Shown in pieces: positions 16,929 through 24,700 of a DNA stretch of 64,000 nt. The stretch is taken from the NCBI RefSeq assembly GCF_002368195.1, contig NZ_AP018178.1:4255421-4319420 (forward strand), in the 5' to 3' direction. A program made the translations under genes and the position numbers. Origin of the DNA: Calothrix sp. NIES-2100 (GTDB taxonomy: Bacteria; Cyanobacteriota; Cyanobacteriia; Cyanobacteriales; Nostocaceae). Numbering within the stretch: the stretch's first letter is position 1; every line of letters starts with the position of its first letter. The notes below the pieces were generated by a model. The model was not told the DNA's origin and did not search any database. It saw nothing but the letters and a program-made list of their open reading frames with translations.

Positions 16929-17173
16929 AAATCTCCATCCTGCTGAAACTGAAGCAAATCAGCAGCAGACACCTCAAGAGCACAAGCTATCTTTTGAATA
17001 TTGATCAGGCTGATATTACGTTCGCCTCGTTCAACACCACCAATATAGGTTCTGTCCAGTCCTGCTGCCAGTGCCAAGGCTTCTTGTGAACAGCCACGAG
17101 ACTGCCTGAGAGTACGTACTCGCTCCCCGAAAAGCTTTAAAATCACTTTGTCTTTGTTAGGCTGCATTGACAT
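16925..17173 (-). CDS. Controller (C) protein of the restriction-modification system
   Basis: An 82-residue XRE-family HTH protein: FGERVRTLRQSRGCSQEALALAAGLDRTYIGGVERGERNIS is the typical C-protein helix-turn-helix. Its stop overlaps the nuclease start (ATGA), so the two are translationally coupled. Two starts are possible (17173 or two codons later, at 17167). Family knowledge: C proteins bind paired C-boxes upstream of their own gene, first activating and then repressing C and nuclease transcription, which delays nuclease build-up until the DNA is methylated. Paired C-boxes are present 28 bases upstream (listed separately). Confidence 0.9.
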   Translation of the reverse strand: MSMQPNKDKVILKLFGERVRTLRQSRGCSQEALALAAGLDRTYIGGVERGERNISLINIQKIACALEVSAADLLQFQQDGDL

Positions 17174-17200
17174 ATCATGCAGCAGTAAACCTCAATAGAT

Positions 17201-17226
17201 GACTATAAGTCTACGGACTATAAGTA
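17201..17226 (-). promoter_or_regulatory. Paired C-boxes upstream of the controller gene
   Basis: GACTATAAGTC at 17201-17211 is a perfect GACT-N3-AGTC palindrome, and GACTATAAGTA at 17216-17226 is a near-perfect second copy, start-to-start spacing 15 bases. Read on the minus strand this gives ACTTATAGTC-CGTAG-ACTTATAGTC, essentially the C-box layout known from controller systems such as Esp1396I and PvuII. Position just before the controller gene makes autoregulation very likely. Confidence 0.85.
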
Positions 17227-17611
17227 TCGTCTCTATCCGGAAGCGAATTGCCTGCCGCTCGTCTTACCGAAACTCTGTCGGTTTTTGCAAAGCATTGCTG
17301 TCGTGCTGTCCAGACTCTTCGATTTCTTCACGCACTTATTTAATGCTGGCGACTGATACTGAAAGTGTTAGGTTGCAAGTAAAATTCTTCTAAAATTCTT
17401 CCTTTATGCTGGTTTTATTTAGAATTTTTTTCGTTAAAGTATGAATATTCAGATAACTCAATCCAGTATATTAGTCAAAATTTTTTATTTTTTGCTAACA
17501 CAATTTTATCACCTAGTTTTTGATTTTTTCCTAATAAAAATACCTAATTTAGACGCAGAGGTAGAAACTTAATTTTACTGTTCATCACTTAGAAATTGTT
17601 GATTTTTGGTT
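17227..17611. other. Intergenic region upstream of the M48 peptidase
   Basis: The part nearest the C-boxes should hold the controller promoter. At about 17338-17270 the minus strand could encode a short peptide starting VREEIEESGQHDSNALQ and stopping after 23 codons, possibly a gene remnant; weak. The remainder (17390-17600) is very AT-rich and probably carries the peptidase promoter. Confidence 0.3.
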
Positions 17612-18373
17612 ATGAATTCGAGAATGCATAAAGGTTTTTCTGTAATCCTTGGTGTAGGCACCGCTTTTGCTGTAGGCTCAACCTCTCTTGCGCCAGCCAG
17701 TGCAATTCCTTGGGGTCAGCTAATATTTAATGGTGTTCAGTTGTTGCAACTTTCCAACATTTCCCCACAGCAAACCGTCACTCTGGGACAAAATATTCAT
17801 CAGCAGGTAAAACAAAATTACAAACTGGATTCTAACTCCAAAACCAATGCTTACGTTAACCGTGTTGGTCAAAGGTTGGCTAAAGCGAGTAGCTGTTCTC
17901 AAATTCCTTTTCGCTTTTATGTCGTGCGAGACTCTAGTATTAATGCTTTTGCAACCACAGGTGGCTATGTATACGTCCACACTGGGCTATTAAATGCTGC
18001 GGATAATGAAGACCAACTAGCATCTGTTATGGGACACGAAATTGCTCATATTTGCAACAACGACCTGATCAATAAATTGAAACAAACCCAACTTGCTCAA
18101 GGTGCAGCGTCCCTTGCTGGTCTAGACCAAAGTGCTGTCACAGCCATAGCTTATCAGCTGGCTGTGGACTTACCTAATAGCCGGGAAGCAGAATTTAATG
18201 CTGATGATAAGGGATTGCAGTATATGAAACGCGCTGGGTATAACCCAAACGCTATGCCTGCATTTTTGAGAAAATTACTTCGTCAATCTTCTCAACCATC
18301 ATTTTTGAGTAGCCATCCTGCAACCCAAGAACGTATTTCTGTTATAGAAAGAAAAATTGCTAATGGTAGGTAA
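17612..18373 (+). CDS. Secreted M48-family zinc metallopeptidase
   Basis: A 253-residue protein with a signal peptide (hydrophobic residues about 9-28, likely cleavage after PASA). The zinc motif HEIAH lies near residue 143 and the third ligand in SREAEFNADDKG about 55 residues later, both classic for the M48B group (BepA/YfgC-like). The start of the mature domain, TVTLGQNIHQQVKQNYKL and the YVNRVGQRLAK block, is typical of this family. It should act in the periplasm, probably in protein quality control. The first ATG is preferred; a second one follows four codons later. No operon partner is obvious. Confidence 0.88.
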   Translation: MNSRMHKGFSVILGVGTAFAVGSTSLAPASAIPWGQLIFNGVQLLQLSNISPQQTVTLGQNIHQQVKQNYKLDSNSKTNAYVNRVGQRLAKASSCSQIPFRFYVVRDSSINAFATTGGYVYVHTGLLNAADNEDQLASVMGHEIAHICNNDLINKLKQTQLAQGAASLAGLDQSAVTAIAYQLAVDLPNSREAEFNADDKGLQYMKRAGYNPNAMPAFLRKLLRQSSQPSFLSSHPATQERISVIERKIANGR

Positions 18374-18547
18374 TTTGTCAATAGTCATTTGTCATTTGTC
18401 ATTTGTCCTCCTTGTCTCCCTTGTCCCCCTTCCCTTGTCGCGATCGCTTTTATCCGTAAAACCAGTAATTTCCCTCAAGCTGATTGCGTGAGTATATTAT
18501 ATACTCATTGACTTGGGTAATCACCCTGAGTCAAGAGGTCAGCATAA
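18374..18547. repeat. Short tandem repeats and minisatellite
   Basis: CATTTGTCATTTGTC units then CTTGTCTCCCTTGTCC units, the same repeat families as elsewhere in the window, followed by a HIP1-type site. Confidence 0.55.
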
Positions 18548-19117
18548 ATGACTAGCAAACAATTCGCGATCGCCACAGTCACATTATTTATTACTATTGG
18601 AATTACCCAGTGTCTTGGCTCTGTTAAAGTAAAAGCTTCCTGTCCTACTCCCCTATTCGATGGCGACTTTGAAGAACAAAGCAGCCAAATTGTCGCCAGT
18701 CCTTGGGTAGCTGAAGGTAAAACTGACATTGATAGAGGTATGGGAAATAGCAATTCTGGTCAAAACAACGTTTCGATGCGAAATGTGACTGGATGGAATA
18801 GTATTAGCCAGCGGATTAAGCTACAACCTAACACCGAGTATGAGTTAAAAGCCTACGTGCGCACATCTGAAAATGTCACAGATGGTTATTTTGGAGTGCG
18901 AGATGCTAATCAAAACGCATTTGTAGAACTTAAGTTTGGTAGATTATCGCAATACATTCCTTTAACACTACGATTCGTCACAGGTAATGAATCTGAATAC
19001 AACATCTTCACCGGATTTTGGGCTGTAGGTCAAGATAGCTGGGTTCAAGTAGACAACTATACCCTGACTGGTGGAACTTGCAAACAAGAGCAACAGGGAG
19101 TAGAGAAAGGAAATTAG
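18548..19117 (+). CDS. Secreted beta-sandwich protein (carbohydrate-binding-module-like)
   Basis: A 189-residue protein with an N-terminal signal peptide (residues about 5-30, FAIATVTLFITIGITQCLGS ... KASC). The mature part begins CPTPLFDGDFEEQSSQIVASPW, continues with WNSISQRIKLQPNTEYELKAYVRTSE and ends WVQVDNYTLTGGTC, a pattern seen in CBM4/9-like jelly-roll domains where a bound ligand is flanked by Trp and Asn residues. Two cysteines at the ends of the domain may form a disulfide. A role in binding extracellular polysaccharide is plausible but is inference from the fold-like pattern. A short acidic tail follows the domain. Confidence 0.6.
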   Translation: MTSKQFAIATVTLFITIGITQCLGSVKVKASCPTPLFDGDFEEQSSQIVASPWVAEGKTDIDRGMGNSNSGQNNVSMRNVTGWNSISQRIKLQPNTEYELKAYVRTSENVTDGYFGVRDANQNAFVELKFGRLSQYIPLTLRFVTGNESEYNIFTGFWAVGQDSWVQVDNYTLTGGTCKQEQQGVEKGN

Positions 19118-19215
19118 GGGGATACATTCAGCAGTCGGAAAATTTTTGATATTTCCCCGTGGATTTTGGGCTTATTAAATACATCAGGGTAATATACAGC
19201 GTTTTTAAGCTAAAT

Positions 19216-19268
19216 GAGGTACACAGGTAGGGGCAACATTGTTGTGCCCTTACAATTATCTGTACCTC
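19216..19268. repeat. Short palindromic element
   Basis: Ends GAGGTACA and TGTACCTC enclose a second pair, GTAGGGGCAACA and TTGTTGTGCCCTTAC, giving a nearly fully paired 53-base hairpin. It lies upstream of the HEPN-NACHT gene. Confidence 0.65.
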
Positions 19269-19359
19269 ACGCTTGTTGCAATCTGCTGTAAGTACCCCTG
19301 GTATGCCAATAAATTTGATTTTACACCACACAATTAACTACAAAGTTAACTTTGAAAAT

Positions 19360-21531
19360 ATGCAGAGCCAAAAAAATATTAATAAAGATAGAGTAGATAA
19401 AGCTTTAGGAGAAATTTTAACACCAGCGCTTAAACCTTTTATTCAGCGCAAAATGAAGGCTAAATACGGACAAAATTGGTTGCAGAAAGCAAGATTTGCT
19501 TTACAGGAATACCACATTAAAGACAATGCTCCCAACTGGAACGACCCTCAAGTGGTACTTAAAATAATTTTGGATAATTGGAATGATGTTTTTCGTATAC
19601 TACAAAGATTTGATCATTCTGAGCGTAACCTAGTGAGTGAATTGCTGGATGTACGCAATAAGGTTAAGCATAATAATATAGATACATTCGATTATGATTA
19701 CACTCGGCACTCACTGTACATCATGGAGCGCCTTCTAACTGCTATTGATGCCAATAAAGCAGCCCAAGAAGTGAAGCAGTTAAAGGATGAGTTGGGTTCA
19801 CCACCGTCAGTGGTACAGATTGAAAACTCACCAGAAGTAGTTATTAGCTCTCAGCCTGCACCTGTTTTAAATCCAAATCAATGCTCAGTTAATACAGATG
19901 ATATTAACTGGAAGCAAGTTTGCCACACCATGCTAGAAAAGCAGCAAGAATCTCAGCGAATCAGGCGCAAAGCAACTGCAATGGGATTTGAAGTAAATGT
20001 TCATGTTCCACTGGGTTTATTAGAACGCAAACAGCAACAAAGACGAAATGAGAATGTTGATAGAGAAGAGGTTTATAAGCTAGAGAAAGAAGTTATTAGC
20101 AAAACATATCAACATGATGAGTTTTTGCAACAGGTAATCACTCAACGTTCGACAGGAAAAAACAAGCACGCTGCTATAGTTGGAGAACCAGGAGCAGGGA
20201 AGACTACTTTACTGAGTGCGATCGCTTCACACATCAAAGACAATACCCAAAACCTACCCATCTTTATATCTCTCGGTAGCTTGCAAGGGATGAGCTTAGA
20301 AGATTATTTACTCAAAAAATGGCTTCCAGATGCCATAAGATTAGTTAATCCTCAATTTATCCCCAGTTCAGAAACAGAAAATAAACTAATTACGTGCTTT
20401 TATCAAAGTAGAGTTTGGTTGTTGTTAGATGCTGTAGATGAAATGGGGGAATATTCACATGTAGAAGCACTAAATAAAATTTCTAGAGAACTGACAAACT
20501 GGTTAGAACAAGCGCGGGTGGTTTTGACTTGTCGAGCAAATGTTTGGGATGCAAGTCTAAATAATAATATATTGCCCGGTTTTGATACTTATAAAACCCA
20601 GGATTTTCAACAAAACCAAATTGATGAATTTATTGATAAATGGTTTAATTGTGCTGAAAATATACAGCGTGGGAAAGAACTAAAAGCGAAGTTAACAGAA
20701 CCGGGAAAAGAGCGGATTCGTGAATTAGTTACCAATCCTCTAAGATTATCTTTATTGTGTCAAATTTTTTATCAAAATAAACAAGGAGAATTACCTGAAA
20801 CTAAAGCTGAAATTTTTCAGATATATACCCGTTACTTTTACCATTGGAAACCTGAGTTAGTGCCTCAAGATTTGATTGGCTCTCATGAGTTACAGCAAGA
20901 ATTACACCAAGCTTTAGGAAAATTAGCTTTAGCAGGAATTAATATAAATTCTAGAAATAAATTTTTGAACTCACAATCTACAGATAGAAAACAATCTCAT
21001 GAAGATATATGGCATTGCGCTCAAAATATGAGTTATCGAGAATTTTATCACGTTTGGCATAGCGGCTCATTATCACTTCAAAGCTTAGAAGCTCAATTTA
21101 CAGATACTCATTCCATTCTTTCTCAACTCCAGCCTACTCAACAAACAGGCTGTATTTCCATCATCGAAACTGCAAATCTTCACAGTGATAATGAATCTGA
21201 AATAGCCCAACTACTCTGCACGAGAATTTGTAGAGAAGGATTAAAATTACCTGCGAGAAGTATACCAATAATCTCAGGTGTAGCGGACTTGGAACGACAA
21301 CTTCTGGTAATGACAGAAGAATATTTAGAGAAACAATACTTAGCTTTAGTATTTGATGAATTTGAACCAACTGAAACACTAATCAATATATGTCGTGTAT
21401 TAGCAAATACGCGAGAAATTCATATTGCATTTATCACTGACCAACCATTAGAAATACCTTTGAAAGGTTTTACTCCTCACCAGCCTAATTTACTCAGTGC
21501 TATTCAAACATGGATTAATGAAATTGAATAA
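19360..21531 (+). CDS. HEPN-NACHT NTPase (NLR-like, candidate antiphage protein)
   Basis: A 723-residue three-part protein from the ATG chosen here. Residues 1-150 form a Swt1-like HEPN domain with the RNase-type motif R99-NKVK-H104 (LLDVRNKVKHNN). Residues about 265-560 form a NACHT STAND NTPase: Walker A GEPGAGKTT (275-283), Walker B LLLDAVDE (to 361), the sensor-like VVLTCRANVWD and the conserved NPLRLSLLCQIF. The last 170 residues (from about GCISIIETANLH to AFITDQPLEI) look like an alpha/beta domain without the usual repeats; I do not recognise it. Bacterial NACHT proteins are known phage sensors, and HEPN domains are often RNases, so an abortive-infection role is likely. The frame is open 29 codons upstream; the later ATG matches the domain start. 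The restriction system lies 2 kb upstream. Confidence 0.82.
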   Translation: MQSQKNINKDRVDKALGEILTPALKPFIQRKMKAKYGQNWLQKARFALQEYHIKDNAPNWNDPQVVLKIILDNWNDVFRILQRFDHSERNLVSELLDVRNKVKHNNIDTFDYDYTRHSLYIMERLLTAIDANKAAQEVKQLKDELGSPPSVVQIENSPEVVISSQPAPVLNPNQCSVNTDDINWKQVCHTMLEKQQESQRIRRKATAMGFEVNVHVPLGLLERKQQQRRNENVDREEVYKLEKEVISKTYQHDEFLQQVITQRSTGKNKHAAIVGEPGAGKTTLLSAIASHIKDNTQNLPIFISLGSLQGMSLEDYLLKKWLPDAIRLVNPQFIPSSETENKLITCFYQSRVWLLLDAVDEMGEYSHVEALNKISRELTNWLEQARVVLTCRANVWDASLNNNILPGFDTYKTQDFQQNQIDEFIDKWFNCAENIQRGKELKAKLTEPGKERIRELVTNPLRLSLLCQIFYQNKQGELPETKAEIFQIYTRYFYHWKPELVPQDLIGSHELQQELHQALGKLALAGININSRNKFLNSQSTDRKQSHEDIWHCAQNMSYREFYHVWHSGSLSLQSLEAQFTDTHSILSQLQPTQQTGCISIIETANLHSDNESEIAQLLCTRICREGLKLPARSIPIISGVADLERQLLVMTEEYLEKQYLALVFDEFEPTETLINICRVLANTREIHIAFITDQPLEIPLKGFTPHQPNLLSAIQTWINEIE

Positions 21532-21562
21532 AAATTTTGATATAAAATGTGTAAAAACAATA

Positions 21563-21674
21563 GTCATTGCGAGCAGAACGTAGTGAAGGGAAGGAATCGC
21601 AAAGTACAGATGTTGCGATTGCTACCCTGCGGGAAGGCTTCGCCTACATTCCGCTTTGCTTCATTCGCAATGAC
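21563..21674. repeat. MITE-like element with GTCATTGCGA ends
   Basis: Terminal inverted repeats GTCATTGCGA (21563-21572) and TCGCAATGAC (21665-21674) flank about 90 bases that contain a further hairpin (GCGGGAAGGCTTCGCC region). This GTCATTGCGAGC repeat type is common in cyanobacterial genomes. Short CAAATGACTATTGACC units follow up to the TamB stop codon. Confidence 0.7.
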
Positions 21675-21768
21675 AACTCATCATCTTGCTAGATTTGCTT
21701 GTATTGGGATGCTCCCAACAAGGAGAATGACAAATGACTATTGACCATTGACTATTGACCATTGACAA

Positions 21769-24700
21769 TTAAAACCGCCTATCATACTCAATTACTGCAC
21801 GACTATCATCGTCTAAATTGGTGGAACCGCGAAGGCGAAAGCTGTCATTTATACGGTAATTAATACCCCATTGTAATGGGTCGTTTGCTGTTAAAATTTT
21901 GATGCCAGAAATCGAAAACTTAGAAGAAATATCAACCCCAGCTTCCATTGCTAATTCTATAGTTGAATTGCTTTTTCCTGCTTCAGGATTATCAGAAATA
22001 ACAGTAGGAAATAAACGTAGTTCACTTAACCCAAAAGCATTACCAATTTGGTTAAATGCTCCTTGAAAATTGTTAAATACAGCTGAACCTGCGATATTAA
22101 TCAGCCCTAAAGTACTGTCGCCTCGTCCTTGAGTATCAACAAAGCCACCGCCTAAAAGTGCTACCAGTTCTGTTTGTCCGCGTGAGGGACTGCTTGACAG
22201 TTGCAGATTTTCGTTTAATTTACTAGCAGGCCCTTTAACTGTGGCTTCAACTCTGATAGTTTCCAAAGTTGATAAACCTGTGGTGTTGAGCTTGCTAATA
22301 TCACTAGTTAAATTTCCATCCAGTACTTTGGCATATAACCTAATATCTAAATTAGGATCGCGTGGTTGTTCTTTTCTAAAAGTTGCTGTGTGTTCATAAC
22401 CACGGGCTAAATTAAATTGGGTAGTAAATAAATTGACTCCTCCGTTCTCTAGTTCAATCTTACCATCTGGTACTGGCTGATTTAAGGAGCCATTAACAGT
22501 GAGTGTACCTTTAGCTTGAAAATTCAAAATTGGTGGACGGGTAATTTGGACATTTTTTCCCAACACCAACGCTAGATTATTAAATCTTGTAGTCGCACTT
22601 GTACCTTCATCTTTATTCTGTTTATCAGCTTTTATAAATGACTCGGTGGAATCACTATCTTCTGTTTTATTTGTATTGCTTGATTCTGCCAACAACACCT
22701 GACCATTAAATAATTCTACTTTGCCCCCAAGGATGGGATGTAGTGCCGAACCAGTAATCTGCACATTGCCATTTGCATTACCTTGGTAAAGTCCTTTGAG
22801 ATTTAAGGCTAACTGATTAAGGTTGACTGTGAGAGGATTTTCGATTGTGACTTCTTCGTCATTAGCAATCGCAATTTCTCCAGCCGCTTCTACCTTTCCT
22901 TGGCTAAACTTTCCTTGCAAATTATCGACTATGATGCGGTCAAAATTGAACTTTGCTGTTCCCGAAACTTCTGTCAGCTTTTCTGGTAAAGCTTGAGCCG
23001 AAAATGTAGCATTATTAAGTTTGGCAACTCCATTGACTATTGGCTGTTGTTTTGTGCCACTTATTTGTACGTCTACTTCTCCTTGTCCATTGTCAAAAGC
23101 TACTTGGTTAGTAAATACGTTTAACAGCGCCAATCCTTCGTTTTTAACTTGAATAGCCAAGTTAATTTTCTCGTTGTTTGGAGCGACAGAAGCAAAAGGT
23201 AATTTATAGGGTATGCTGCCATTAATGTTTACAGGTTCAGGTCCATTAACTATAAATTTACTATCAAAATTTAACCGACCAGTGTCATAACTAAAACTTG
23301 CTGTAGCTGATTCTAATTTTTTCTGATTAATTGTTCCTTCTGTGACTTGTAATGTACCTATAGCTTTGGGATTGGCGATGCTACCTGCTACAGTTACGGT
23401 AGTGTTGAGATTACCTGTGACTCCAATTGGCAGTTTGACAAAATTATTTAGTGCTTGGATGGGGAAATTTTTGACCTCTAAATTACCAGATTGATCGTTA
23501 CCGCCTACGTAACCTTTGAAAGCAATCAGCCTATCTTTAGACTCAATTCGTAAAGGTAATAACCTCAAAACACCGTTTTCAAAACTTCCTTTGGCAATTA
23601 ACTGTTCTGCAAGATAAAAACGACCTGGTTCGTTCTTTTCTGTTTCTTTACCCCAAGTCCAATTTTGACCAGCTAAATTAAATTGTGCGGCTATTCCGTT
23701 AGCAGTATCTAAAGCAACTTCGCCGTTGAAAGTTCCTTGTAAGTCGGCTAAATCTGGTACTGGATTTGCGTCACGCCGCTGTTGTTGTTGTTCGGTTAAT
23801 AAAGCATCAACTTGATAAACACGCTCGATTTGAGTTAATAATGGCTCATTGGTTAATCCTTGGGGGACAGTAACCAGATCCGCAGCCGTACCGTAGGTTG
23901 GCGCTTGCAAACCACCGCGCAAATCTTGTAAATCAAATACTTGTATTGCGGTCAAGATATCTTGAACATTACCCTCGTTAATGTTGAGTTTACCTTGAAT
24001 TTGAGGAGTTTTAGTAGTTGTACTGAGATTACCTGTAAAAGCGTAGCGACTTTTACCTTTGACAAATGCACTATCTGTAATGTTAGCTGTGCGATCGCTA
24101 TAACGAAATTGCGCAGTCAAAAGTTCACCCTTGATCCGTCCGATGGCCGGATTAGCGATCGCTATATTACCACTGGCTGCTAATGTATCCTGATTTACCA
24201 ATAAATCCCCCGTTAACGCCCCAGCTAATGCAGTATTACCAAGGCGAGTGTTAGCAGGTAAAGATAAATTTAATACCTGTAATGGGAACTTATCTAATTT
24301 CAAAGCCAAATTTTCGCCTTGAGCTTCACCAACCGCTGATGCTTCTTTCCACTTGACTAAGAAAGAGTTGGGGCGATTGTTGGCATTAAGATTTAAAGTA
24401 ATGCGATCGCTGTTTCCAGCAACGTCTAAATTAGTACCTTGTCCTTGCTTGGTCTGAATATTTCCACTTAAGACTGGCTCAAAGGCCAAGTTCTTCACCG
24501 CCAAATTCCGTAACCTGAGTTGTCCTTGGATATTTGGCACAGGTAAGTTCCCTGTTACTTGTCCCGCAAAATCTGCTTTCCCCGCTAGATTAACCGCATT
24601 GGGTAGCTTAATCGGTAACTGTTGCAAGTCGTAATTTTGCGCTTGCACATTCAGATTTAAATCTGTAATTTTGGGTACGCCTGGTTCTTGAGCATTGGCT

